NCBI GenBank assembly: GCA_020740485.1
Contig: DYMN01000008.1
Location: 19,345-83,344 of the forward strand
Direction: 5' to 3'
Source of the DNA: Polaribacter sp.
GTDB taxonomy: Bacteria > Bacteroidota > Bacteroidia > Flavobacteriales > Flavobacteriaceae
DNA length: 64,000 bases
The notes under the pieces are model-generated. The model did no database searches and was not told the origin of the DNA. It worked only from the letters and a program-made list of their open reading frames with translations. Of the stretch, positions 44,633-53,361 are shown piece after piece. A program made the position numbers and the translations under genes. How positions within the stretch are numbered: the first letter of the stretch is position 1; each line of letters begins with the position of its first letter.

Positions 44633-45688
44633 TTAATTCAACTCAACACTATTAGGAATAATTCCGGTGATTACCGTTTTCAACAAAGTATTATTGTTTA
44701 AATCATAGATTTTTAAGGTTCCATTGCTTTTATAATCTCCTGCATCTAAGGTAAATAATTTACCATTATGGATATTCATTCCATAAAGAAAACCGGTAAT
44801 ATTGCTTTCTGATGTAGTGGGCAAGTTGGCTGCGCCGTTCCATTTATAAACACCACCGTTCAGATTGTAATAAAAATTGTTGTTGTAATAGTTTAAGTGT
44901 TGTGGGTGTGCTGTCGTAGCAAAATTCGCAGCAATAGCAGCCGTGTTGTTTGAAGTATTTATTTTGTAAACGGCACCGGCGGTCTCACTTCCTGTCCACG
45001 CTGCTTTTCCCGGACACATCACATACAAATCACTGTCTTTTACAGCATACGATTGTGGATTGTCTCCTACTGTCAAGGTGGTTTGTACTGTATTATTAGT
45101 CGGATTAATCACCGTTACTTTGTTATTTGAACCCCATCCACCTTTCATCAATACATAAATATAATTACCTATTACTGCCATTTTTTCAGGTCCCTCCCCT
45201 ACGGTAATCGTACCGGAAACCGTATTATTCGATAAATTTACTACAGCAATATAATCGTCGGTTGCCACAGTTGCATCTCCCCAATTAGACACATAAGCAT
45301 TATTGCCCACTACCACTACATAACGTGGATTGGACAAACCGGTAGTGATTTCTGCCGTTTTTACCATAGTATAACGGTTGGTAATGGTTATTTTGTTAGA
45401 ATTGTTCGCCACGATAAAGGCTTTGTCATTGTTTAGATATACATCTTGAACAATACTACCTAAATGCGCATTGTTATTTTTAACTTCAAATATTTCAGGT
45501 TGCGTGGTGTTAAAATCTTCACTTAAAAATGAAATAGTACCGTAACTACTGCTAAAAGGTCCTTCATTGACAATAAAATACCCATTTTGAAATTCGCCTA
45601 AAACGGGCTCAACGGGATCAACCTTGGTACAAGATGTGGCATAAATGCTTAGAAAAACTAAAAAGAGTAATTTGAATAATGATTTCAT
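44633..45688 (-). CDS. btuG: BtuG-like surface beta-propeller lipoprotein (cobalamin binding)
   Basis: The 351-residue protein has a lipoprotein signal with lipobox Cys20 (IYATSC). A seven-bladed-propeller-like array of YVTN/YncE-type repeats follows (NPRYVVVVGNNAYVSNWG, VGEGPEKMAVIGNYIYVL, VGDNPQSYAVKDSDLYVM). Bacteroides BtuG is such a lipoprotein that binds B12 on the cell surface and hands it to BtuB. Here the gene follows a TonB receptor by 42 bp under a cobalamin riboswitch, which makes the BtuG role the best reading. Confidence 0.85.
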   Translation of the reverse strand: MKSLFKLLFLVFLSIYATSCTKVDPVEPVLGEFQNGYFIVNEGPFSSSYGTISFLSEDFNTTQPEIFEVKNNNAHLGSIVQDVYLNNDKAFIVANNSNKITITNRYTMVKTAEITTGLSNPRYVVVVGNNAYVSNWGDATVATDDYIAVVNLSNNTVSGTITVGEGPEKMAVIGNYIYVLMKGGWGSNNKVTVINPTNNTVQTTLTVGDNPQSYAVKDSDLYVMCPGKAAWTGSETAGAVYKINTSNNTAAIAANFATTAHPQHLNYYNNNFYYNLNGGVYKWNGAANLPTTSESNITGFLYGMNIHNGKLFTLDAGDYKSNGTLKIYDLNNNTLLKTVITGIIPNSVELN

Positions 45689-45730
45689 AAAATAAAATTT
45701 ATTTGGATTAATATATTGGTTTAAAATAAT

Positions 45731-47554
45731 TTATTGAATTTTGATTTGTGCTTTAAAACTAAAGTTGATGCCCGGCATAGGATAACTGTCTATCACCTCA
45801 TAATAGGTGTTAAACAAATTGAGAACTTCAAAATGTAAATCGATTTTGTCATTTAATAATTTGCGACTCAGTTCTACATTTTGCACAAAATAGCCCGGCA
45901 GCGCTTTAGATTGGTCGGAAGTAGTATATGCACCACCATTATAATGTCCCGTTGTGCCTAATGCCCATTTTTTCCATTGATAGGAAATGTGTCCGCTTGC
46001 CACGTGATAAGGCACATACATCAATTGGTAATGCGTAGCTCTGTCTTGAGCCCTTGTTATTGCGTAGGTTAAATTCCAATTGAATAGATTCCCTATTTTT
46101 TTCAAATTACTCAACTGTATTTCAAATCCGTAATTTTGGGTAGATTGAATGTTTATCGGTTGCCAAAAGCCACTTTGGTTAGGTCTCCATTGAATATAAT
46201 CTCTATTTTGCAAATAAAAAACTCGGGTTTTCAATTCTGTCCAACGATTTTGATTTTGATATCCCACTTCCGTTTGCCACGATTTTTCCGGTTTTAAGTC
46301 AGGGTTGCCACCGGGATTCCAAAACAAATCATTCAAGGTAGGGTTTCTGAAATTGGTTGACACATTGAAAAGCAATTGATTTTGGGGATTAAGATGCACC
46401 AAGCCATCCAAAGAAAAGACAAAGGGAACTTTAAAATAATTGGACCATTCTTTACGTACTCCAAAATTATAACTCACCTTCTCATTAAGGGTTTGATGCC
46501 ACGTGGAATACAACGCCGCTTTTTTGACGTAATTACTTCCAATATTGTCGCCTATTCCTTGCGTATAATCTAATGCGTAGCCTATATTCAATTTTTTATC
46601 TGTGGTAAAATTATATTGAAAGTCCAAGGTTTGATACCATTTTTGACTCCCGTTGATGGAGGAATTTGTTAAGATATCTTTATTGTAGATGTAATCGTAA
46701 TTTTCTTTTAAAAAGGACAACTTCACATCCAACTGATGTTGATTGCTGTTGTGCAACCAACCCGATTGCAAGTAGTGGGTATCGTATTTTAATTTAGCGT
46801 TGGAAATAGCGTAGAGCGATGCGGCAGAATTTCTGTCATTGAAACTTAAAAGACTTCTAAAATACCATTGATTTTTGTCCCATCTTATTTTTTCTCCCAA
46901 ATGAAACCCTATTTTTTTGTACTGTCCGTTTGTGTTTATAAAATTATTTTTAGAAACAATATAATCATTTTCAGATGTTTGATAGTCTATCCCTGTGGTA
47001 AAAACTTGGTTTTGGGTTCCGTAATTAGCGTAAGCAACCGTTTTATAGGTTTGATAACTACTCAGGTTTTGCGTGACGACCACCCTCCGCAAATCAAATT
47101 GTTCCAAATTAGAAAAGTTAATAGCACCGGCTATAGCGCCACTACCCAATAGCGTGCTACTCCCACTTTTTCGGTATTGAATGGAAGATATACCACTTAG
47201 GTTCAACGCATTGAAATCAACTTGCCCGTTGAGACTTGAATTGATAGGTACGTTATTCCATAGCACGGCAGTTTGCGAAGCAGAAGCCCCTCTCGATGAG
47301 ACACTTGCCAACATCCCGTTACCATATTGTTTAAAATAAAGATTGAATTCATTTTGCAATAATTCCAAAACGTTAGCTCTATTTTTTTCAATAGTAGAAT
47401 CGGGAATGACACTGACGTCATAACCGGAAAGCCCTTTTGAAAGATAGGTAGATTTTAGATAGACTTCCTCTAAATGCTGCACAGCATCCAACTGTCCGTA
47501 GACCACAGATTGAAATGCAAAAACGACAAGAAAGATTATAAAATTAGATTTCAT
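45731..47554 (-). CDS. btuB: TonB-dependent receptor, BtuB-like (cobalamin)
   Basis: From the ATG at 47554 the product is 607 residues, with a signal peptide (MKSNFIIFLVVFAFQSVVYGQ). The plug domain has SSRGASASQTAVLWNNVPINSSLNGQVDFNAL and SGSSTLLGSGAIAGAINF, then a 22-strand barrel ends in INFSFKAQIKIQ. It should take up cobalamin across the outer membrane. The frame extends to 47626, but that part lies in the riboswitch region. There is no carboxypeptidase-like N-terminal extension as in SusC. It is cotranscribed with btuG. Confidence 0.88.
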   Translation of the reverse strand: MKSNFIIFLVVFAFQSVVYGQLDAVQHLEEVYLKSTYLSKGLSGYDVSVIPDSTIEKNRANVLELLQNEFNLYFKQYGNGMLASVSSRGASASQTAVLWNNVPINSSLNGQVDFNALNLSGISSIQYRKSGSSTLLGSGAIAGAINFSNLEQFDLRRVVVTQNLSSYQTYKTVAYANYGTQNQVFTTGIDYQTSENDYIVSKNNFINTNGQYKKIGFHLGEKIRWDKNQWYFRSLLSFNDRNSAASLYAISNAKLKYDTHYLQSGWLHNSNQHQLDVKLSFLKENYDYIYNKDILTNSSINGSQKWYQTLDFQYNFTTDKKLNIGYALDYTQGIGDNIGSNYVKKAALYSTWHQTLNEKVSYNFGVRKEWSNYFKVPFVFSLDGLVHLNPQNQLLFNVSTNFRNPTLNDLFWNPGGNPDLKPEKSWQTEVGYQNQNRWTELKTRVFYLQNRDYIQWRPNQSGFWQPINIQSTQNYGFEIQLSNLKKIGNLFNWNLTYAITRAQDRATHYQLMYVPYHVASGHISYQWKKWALGTTGHYNGGAYTTSDQSKALPGYFVQNVELSRKLLNDKIDLHFEVLNLFNTYYEVIDSYPMPGINFSFKAQIKIQ

Positions 47555-47599
47555 TTTATAAACGTTTTTCCTCCGAAAACGGTTAATACTATAGTTTTT

Positions 47600-47797
47600 C
47601 ATTTCGGCAGGTCTCCTGGCTTGCATCTTTTTGATTCCTTCCCATTCCTTCTATGCGAAACAGTGGATTTGTAGTTTCAAAAAGTTCCCGATTGATATCG
47701 GAATAAGCTTACAGTTGCGGGGACAGCTTTGGATTTACACCAAATTCCCATTTTAATTCCTTTGTAATTTACATTTACAAAAGAAACCGTAATGAAC
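47600..47797 (-). ncRNA. Cobalamin riboswitch upstream of btuB
   Basis: On the minus strand all classical blocks are present in order: ATGGGAATTTGGTGTAAATCC, GCTGTCCCCGCAACTGTAA, CCACTG, GGGAAGG and the B12 box AGCCAGGAGACCTGCC (about 47606-47622). The start codon follows about 50 nt later, behind GGAGG and a possible CGTTTT/AAAACG hairpin, so control of translation is plausible. A variable arm at about 47686-47704 has TCCCGAT/ATATCGGAA, like the dispersed palindromes. Confidence 0.93.
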
Positions 47798-47799
47798 CG

Positions 47800-47807
47800 C
47801 AAAGATA
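47800..47807 (-). promoter_or_regulatory. -7 box of the btuB transcription unit
   Basis: TATCTTTG on the minus strand fits TAnnTTTG and lies directly before the riboswitch. No clear TTG is at the -33 position. Confidence 0.45.
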
Positions 47808-47884
47808 GTCTTTAATTTGAATTTTTATAATTTAATTCACAAAAAAAAGACATCAGCTCCGTCAAATAAGTTAACTACAATGAT

Positions 47885-47917
47885 AGTAAGGGCTTCACTA
47901 TGAGTGAAACCCTTACT
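47885..47917. repeat. Isolated hairpin in the btuB upstream region
   Basis: AGTAAGGGCTTCACT (47885-47899) and AGTGAAACCCTTACT (47903-47917) pair over 14 of 15 positions with loop ATG, followed by TTTT. No gene ends nearby on the plus strand, so it may be a dispersed element or a barrier terminator. Confidence 0.5.
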
Positions 47918-47983
47918 TTTTGCATTGGTACACTCAAGAACACTCAGTAGCATCGTATCCCTTAATAAAATAATCAATGTCTT

Positions 47984-48016
47984 AACCCTTTCAGCGTTTT
48001 AAACGCTGAAAGTGTT
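47984..48016. repeat. 33-bp dispersed palindrome (AACCCTTTCAG type), copy 1
   Basis: AACCCTTTCAGCGTTT and AAACGCTGAAAGTGTT form 16-nt arms with one mismatch. A second copy at 56733-56765 has GTG/CAC where this one has GCG/CGC, so the arm changes compensate each other. Confidence 0.6.
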
Positions 48017-48039
48017 AATTTTAAAATTTATTTCATAAA

Positions 48040-48066
48040 AAAGACCTCCCGTAATGAGAGGTCTTT
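48040..48066 (-). terminator. Terminator of the glycan utilisation locus
   Basis: AAAGACCTC (48040-48048) and GAGGTCTTT (48058-48066) form a perfect 9-bp stem followed by TTTTTT on the minus strand, 32 bp after the last gene of the locus. Confidence 0.85.
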
Positions 48067-48097
48067 AAAAACTTAAATTAGATTAGTTAAGGTCTAA

Positions 48098-51046
48098 TTA
48101 TTTTTTAATCACTTTTTGAGTTAAAGTAGCTCCGTTGGTGGCTGTAAATTTCACAAGATAAACACCTGCATTTAAGTTAGAAAGATCTAATTGGTTCATT
48201 CCAACGCTTAAATTGTTTTTAACAGTTACTTGTCTTCCTTCAATGGTGAAAATGTTTACAGATTGTAAATCCTCCATCGTGTCAACATAAAGAATATTTT
48301 GAACCGGATTAGGGAACATAGCTATTCTTGAAGCTAAATAATTATCTTGGATTCCGGCTGTAATTGGAGCTGGGTCATTGTTAATTATGATATCATCAAA
48401 ATAGATAATTCTGTCTGCACCTGCCACAAGAGGGTCTAACCAATCCGGCATCAATACAACAGTGTTATAGGTTCCTGTAGCATCAGGAAAATAAAAAACG
48501 ATGTCTTGCCATTGGTTTGGTGTGGTATATGAATTGATACTGTACAATTCAAAATTTGAAGTTGTTCCTCCTTCTAATTTGAATTTTTGTGGGGTAGTGT
48601 CACTTTTTCTGATTTTAACATGAACGTATTTATTAACCGTAAAATCTGGTTTAGGTGCCACTACTGAAGTATAGAATCCTGCCCAAGGCTTTGCATCGTC
48701 TCCTGTTGTTCTTCTGATGAATTGAACTACTTTGCTACTTGTATTTACGCCCGAAACATCTGGGTTGTCAATAACAGTCATTAATGCATCTTTTTCTGCT
48801 TCGGTTTCTGTGCTTGGTCCATTGGAAAAAACATTAAAATTGTCAGCGGCTGTACCAATCCTGTTAAATGTGCCATCTTCCGCATCTAATAATACGTCAG
48901 GAAATATAGGATCACTTTCTTTTAGTTTAATAGCATTTAGATGATAATACCCATTGCTATTGTCATTATTTTGCCCTTTCGAAACATTAAGTAAGATATT
49001 GCCACTTGCATCAGGTGCCACATCAGCAATAAGACAAGTATTAGCGCTATTAGCTGTTGCATTTAATGTGGCATTTCCAGTTGTGGCACCCAATGCACTG
49101 AATAAAGTCTCTCTGTTATCTGTTACATCTCTTCTGGAAGCAAAAATTTCAAAAGTATAAACCTTATCGGGATTTAATCCCCCAAAAGTAATAATTCCCT
49201 GAGGATTATTATTATCGCCATAAAAAGCATCTCTAACAGCCGTTGATGGAAATGGATTATTTCCTGTGGGGTTTAAAACTCCTAAATCATTAGATTGTGA
49301 AAAAGCATCTGTGACATTTACATTAATAGTACTTGTTCCTCCGATATCATCTATCAAACCGGTAATACTTCCTTCGGAATATCCACTTAAATTATTCCAA
49401 TTACCCGAAGTAGGATATTGCGTAGTATTATAATTGATATCTATTAAATAATTTTTGGTAGATGAAACCACATCAATGACGTTATTATCATGAGAGGCAA
49501 CATAGGAATGAGGATTTTTATTAATCACTCTCTCCAAAAGTATCAAATGACCTGCATCGTTCAAATGCACTCCATCACCTGCATTGTAAAGCGGATTTAC
49601 AGAACCATCGGTATTAGCTAATGTGGTCCAAAAATCAATATTGGTGTCGGGAAATTCTTGCGGAATGCGAGTCACCATTTCATTTTGAATGTTTTGAGCT
49701 GCTGAACCTGTTCCAAAATTTCGAGGTTGTACCGTGCATATCCAAATAGGAATATTAGCGTTAGTAGCTGCATCAGCAACCAAATGAAAGTTGGTCATTT
49801 GCGTGTCAGCAGAGTAACCCATATTAGCATCATTGGAAGGCATATTAACTATAATTCCATCGGCATTTAAGGCTACGGCTTTTGTGATATTTCTATTAGT
49901 ATCTATCGTTTCATTCACACCCGCCGGGATAGTAGTTCCGGTTGGTAAAATATCGTAAGTAGTATAACCCCCAACGGCTAAATTGGTGACTTCAAAACGC
50001 GTGTCGTGTTGTTTTAGATAATCGGTGTACATCCACACCCAAGCCTTATTTACAGAACTGGGACCGGTTCCGGCTGCGGTAGATGAACCGAGAACTACAA
50101 TTTTAAATCTTTTATCCGTATTTGGAATGATAGAAAAAGGATTTTCACTTACATCATTCAAAGTGCCGGATGTAATTCTTACTTTGCATTGATTAGACGC
50201 TACATAAGGAATTGTCCAAACATATTTTTTAATATTGGCTGCAACTGTTGTTAGATTGACCCAAATTGTACCATTGTCTAATGAATATTCAATATTGACA
50301 TTTTCGGTTAAATCTTGTGAATCCCATGAAATATAAGGTGTTGAGGTGGCATGCCAAGTTTCACCTCCATTGGGATAAACCAAACTTAAAGTCGGATTGG
50401 TCGTATCTGAATAAGGTAAACTTGTTTTAATCATTTGTATAGCACCTAAATAATAAAAATGATTAGAATTGTTGTTGTTGGGTCCTTTTGTAACAGAAAG
50501 GGTTATTTTACCGCCAGCATCAGGAAGAATGTTAAGAATATTGGCAGTATCACCTGTGTTATTTGATGTGTTTAGAAATGAAGTTAAAGTATTACTTCCG
50601 GTGATAGTGTATTGGGTTTCTCTATTGTCCGAAACTCCGGTTCGAGAGGCAAATATTTTAAAAGAATAATATTTTGCAGGATCTAATCCGGTAATTTCTA
50701 ATCCACCTGTTGTTTCAGTAACCCCATTAAACACTTCAATTTCTCCGTAAAAACTATCTCTTGTGGCACTTGAGGGAAAAATTGTAGTTGTAGGAGCAGT
50801 TGTCCCAGCCTCGTTAACGCCATGAAAAGCATCGGTTATAGTTAAAGTTGCCCCAGTAGAACCACCACTTTCGTTGATAAGGTTTACGGCTAGACCCGTA
50901 ACACTTGTCCCGGAAGTTGCAACATTATTCCAATTACCTGAAGTGATGTTGGCATTCGAAAAGTCGATTAACGTATTTTCTTGTGCAAAAACACGAATTC
51001 CAAGCAATAAAATTGCCATAAATGATAGATGCGTAATTTTACTCAT
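48098..51046 (-). CDS. T9SS-secreted SGNH hydrolase with duplicated beta-sandwich domains
   Basis: The 982-residue protein has a signal peptide (about 1-21). Domain A spans about 25-207. An Ig-like segment lies near 218-305 (YPNGGETWHATSTPYISW). An SGNH hydrolase domain spans 313-510, with Ser322 in VVLGSSTAAG, Asn in NMPSNDANMG and Asp491-His494 in DGVHLNDAGH. A second copy of domain A follows (about 525-705; both copies share SGNWNN, PDK/PAK-x-Y, FEIFASR and DNRET). A carbohydrate-binding-like domain (about 715-890) and a type A T9SS signal (FPNPVQN ... GVYLVKF) end it. It is probably an esterase that deacylates a polysaccharide. It is the last gene of the locus, 19 bp after the GH3 gene. 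Confidence 0.85.
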   Translation of the reverse strand: MSKITHLSFMAILLLGIRVFAQENTLIDFSNANITSGNWNNVATSGTSVTGLAVNLINESGGSTGATLTITDAFHGVNEAGTTAPTTTIFPSSATRDSFYGEIEVFNGVTETTGGLEITGLDPAKYYSFKIFASRTGVSDNRETQYTITGSNTLTSFLNTSNNTGDTANILNILPDAGGKITLSVTKGPNNNNSNHFYYLGAIQMIKTSLPYSDTTNPTLSLVYPNGGETWHATSTPYISWDSQDLTENVNIEYSLDNGTIWVNLTTVAANIKKYVWTIPYVASNQCKVRITSGTLNDVSENPFSIIPNTDKRFKIVVLGSSTAAGTGPSSVNKAWVWMYTDYLKQHDTRFEVTNLAVGGYTTYDILPTGTTIPAGVNETIDTNRNITKAVALNADGIIVNMPSNDANMGYSADTQMTNFHLVADAATNANIPIWICTVQPRNFGTGSAAQNIQNEMVTRIPQEFPDTNIDFWTTLANTDGSVNPLYNAGDGVHLNDAGHLILLERVINKNPHSYVASHDNNVIDVVSSTKNYLIDINYNTTQYPTSGNWNNLSGYSEGSITGLIDDIGGTSTINVNVTDAFSQSNDLGVLNPTGNNPFPSTAVRDAFYGDNNNPQGIITFGGLNPDKVYTFEIFASRRDVTDNRETLFSALGATTGNATLNATANSANTCLIADVAPDASGNILLNVSKGQNNDNSNGYYHLNAIKLKESDPIFPDVLLDAEDGTFNRIGTAADNFNVFSNGPSTETEAEKDALMTVIDNPDVSGVNTSSKVVQFIRRTTGDDAKPWAGFYTSVVAPKPDFTVNKYVHVKIRKSDTTPQKFKLEGGTTSNFELYSINSYTTPNQWQDIVFYFPDATGTYNTVVLMPDWLDPLVAGADRIIYFDDIIINNDPAPITAGIQDNYLASRIAMFPNPVQNILYVDTMEDLQSVNIFTIEGRQVTVKNNLSVGMNQLDLSNLNAGVYLVKFTATNGATLTQKVIKK

Positions 51047-51065
51047 TTTTTAAAAATTTTAATAG

Positions 51066-53351
51066 TTATTGAATCAATTCAAAAACAGAATGCAAGGTTT
51101 TATCACTGCTCCCGCCTACGAAAACATCAAATGCTCCGGGTTCAGCAACATATTGTAGTTCATTGTTGTAAAATTTTAAATCTTCAATGTCAATCTCAAA
51201 ATTTACCGTTTTCTTTTCTCCTTTTTTAAATTCTATTTTTTGAAAATCTTTTAACTCTATAACAGGCCTTGTAATCGTTCCCACCAAATCTCTGATGTAA
51301 AGTTGCACTACCTCTTTTCCATCAAAATCTCCGGTATTTTGAACATCTATACCCACCGTAATTTTTCCATTCTCATTCATAGAATGTGAAGATAATTGCA
51401 AATTATAATATTCAAAATGAGTATAACTCAATCCAAAGCCAAAGGAATATAAGGGCTCATTAGGTACATCTAAATAATTGGAACGGTATTTTTGAAACCA
51501 TTCTTTGTCAATAGGTCTTCCGGTATTTTTGTGATTGTAAAACAGTGGAATTTGACCTGTATTTTGGGGAAAAGTAACCGGTAATTTTCCGGACGGATTC
51601 ACGTCCCCAAAAACGACATCGGCTACTGCATTTCCACCTTGCGAACCACCAAACCAAACGTTTAAAATGGCAGAAACACTTTCTGATTCCCACTTGATGG
51701 TGAGTGGTCTTCCGGTATAAAGCACCAATACCACAGGTTTTCCTAATTTTAATAATTCTTTTAGTAAAAGCTTTTGATTTTCAGGAATATCTAAATTAGA
51801 ACGACTTGAACTCTCTCCACTCATCTCTGCTCCTTCTCCTAATACAGCAACTATCACATCACTTTTTTTACCCACTTTTATTGCTTCCTTTCTCAATTGA
51901 AGCGGCGTTTTTAAAGAGTCGATTCCTGAGGTTCCCCATGTAATCCATGAATCATAATCTTTATCATCGACGATATTGGCACCTTTTGCATACAATATTT
52001 GTGCTTTATCTCCAATTACATTTTTGAAACCTTCTAAAACTGTAACAGATTCACTATGTTTTGCTGCAACACTCCACATACCTGCCATATCAAATCTGCT
52101 ATGAGCCAATGGACCAATTAAGGCAATTTTTCCTTCTTTTTTTAATGGTAAAGTCTGATTATCATTTTTTAATAACACAAATGTTTGAGCAGCCACTTCT
52201 CTTGCTATTTTCATATTATCTGGGGTTGCTATTTCAGTTTTTGCTCTATTTACATCACAGTATCTATAAGGATCATCAAACAAACCTAAATCATATTTTG
52301 CTTCTAAGATTCTTCTACATACACTATCAATTTCTTGTAGTGTAATATGATTTTCTTTCAAAGATTTTTCTAAAGTTGTTAAATACCCTTCACCCACCAT
52401 ATCCATGTCTGTCCCTGCATGTAATGCTAAAGCCGAAACTTGTTTCAAATCGCCCATTCCGTGGGCAATCATTTCATTTATAGCAGTATAATCGGTAACA
52501 ACAAATCCATTGAAACCCCATTGTTTACGTAATACATCCGTCAATAACCAACGATTTCCTGTAGCCGGAATTCCATTGATTTCATTGAACGAGGTCATGA
52601 CACTTCCTGCTCCTGCATCTACAGCCGCTTTATACGGCGGAAAGTATTCATTGTACATTCGCACTAAACTCATATCCGTAGTATTGTAATCTCGTCCTGC
52701 TTCTGCAGCACCATAGAGTGCAAAATGTTTGACACAAGACATTATGGTATTTTCTGACTTAAGATCATTACCTTGATATCCTTTTACATAGGCTTCGGCT
52801 ACCCTTGAGCCAAGATAAGAGTCCTCTCCTGCTCCTTCCGCTACACGCCCCCAACGTGGATCTCTTGCTATATCTACCATGGGTGAAAAAGTCCAACTAA
52901 TCCCATCTGCACTAGCTTCTTGAGCAGCAATTCGGGCTGTTTTTTCTATTAAATTCATATCCCAACTCGATGCCAAAGCCAGCGGTATGGGAAAGGTAGT
53001 TTGATAACCGTGAATGACATCCATCCCGAAAATCAAAGGGATTTTCATTCGGCTTTCTTCTACGGCGAGTTTTTGAATTTCTTTTATTTTTTGAACCGAC
53101 TTCACATTGAGCAATCCTCCCACTTTTCCTTCTCTGATTTTTCCGGCAATATCACTATTGGCTGCTTCACCGGTTTTGATGTCGCCGGAACCAGGAAGAT
53201 TCATCTGCCCTATTTTTTCTTGCAGCGTCATTTTGGACATTAAATCATCAATGAATCTTTCTCTTTCTGTTTTTTGTTGAGAAAAAACATCTATAGAGAG
53301 AAAAATAATAAATAAAGCAAGGACGTTTTTTATAGACTTTAACTTGCCCAT
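51066..53351 (-). CDS. bglX: Periplasmic GH3 beta-glucosidase, BglX-like
   Basis: The 761-residue protein has a signal peptide (about 1-25). A GH3 N-terminal TIM barrel carries the nucleophile Asp287 (GFVVTDYTAINEM). A GH3 C-terminal domain (KIALIGPLAHSR ... VAVLGEGAEMSGE) and a fibronectin-like end domain (ELKDFQKIEFKKGE) follow. Length and order match E. coli BglX. It should release glucose from the non-reducing end of beta-gluco-oligosaccharides in the periplasm. It lies 10 bp after the GH94 gene. Some Bacteroides GH3 enzymes of this type prefer beta-1,2 links. Confidence 0.93.
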   Translation of the reverse strand: MGKLKSIKNVLALFIIFLSIDVFSQQKTERERFIDDLMSKMTLQEKIGQMNLPGSGDIKTGEAANSDIAGKIREGKVGGLLNVKSVQKIKEIQKLAVEESRMKIPLIFGMDVIHGYQTTFPIPLALASSWDMNLIEKTARIAAQEASADGISWTFSPMVDIARDPRWGRVAEGAGEDSYLGSRVAEAYVKGYQGNDLKSENTIMSCVKHFALYGAAEAGRDYNTTDMSLVRMYNEYFPPYKAAVDAGAGSVMTSFNEINGIPATGNRWLLTDVLRKQWGFNGFVVTDYTAINEMIAHGMGDLKQVSALALHAGTDMDMVGEGYLTTLEKSLKENHITLQEIDSVCRRILEAKYDLGLFDDPYRYCDVNRAKTEIATPDNMKIAREVAAQTFVLLKNDNQTLPLKKEGKIALIGPLAHSRFDMAGMWSVAAKHSESVTVLEGFKNVIGDKAQILYAKGANIVDDKDYDSWITWGTSGIDSLKTPLQLRKEAIKVGKKSDVIVAVLGEGAEMSGESSSRSNLDIPENQKLLLKELLKLGKPVVLVLYTGRPLTIKWESESVSAILNVWFGGSQGGNAVADVVFGDVNPSGKLPVTFPQNTGQIPLFYNHKNTGRPIDKEWFQKYRSNYLDVPNEPLYSFGFGLSYTHFEYYNLQLSSHSMNENGKITVGIDVQNTGDFDGKEVVQLYIRDLVGTITRPVIELKDFQKIEFKKGEKKTVNFEIDIEDLKFYNNELQYVAEPGAFDVFVGGSSDKTLHSVFELIQ

Positions 53352-53361
53352 TTTCCGTATT

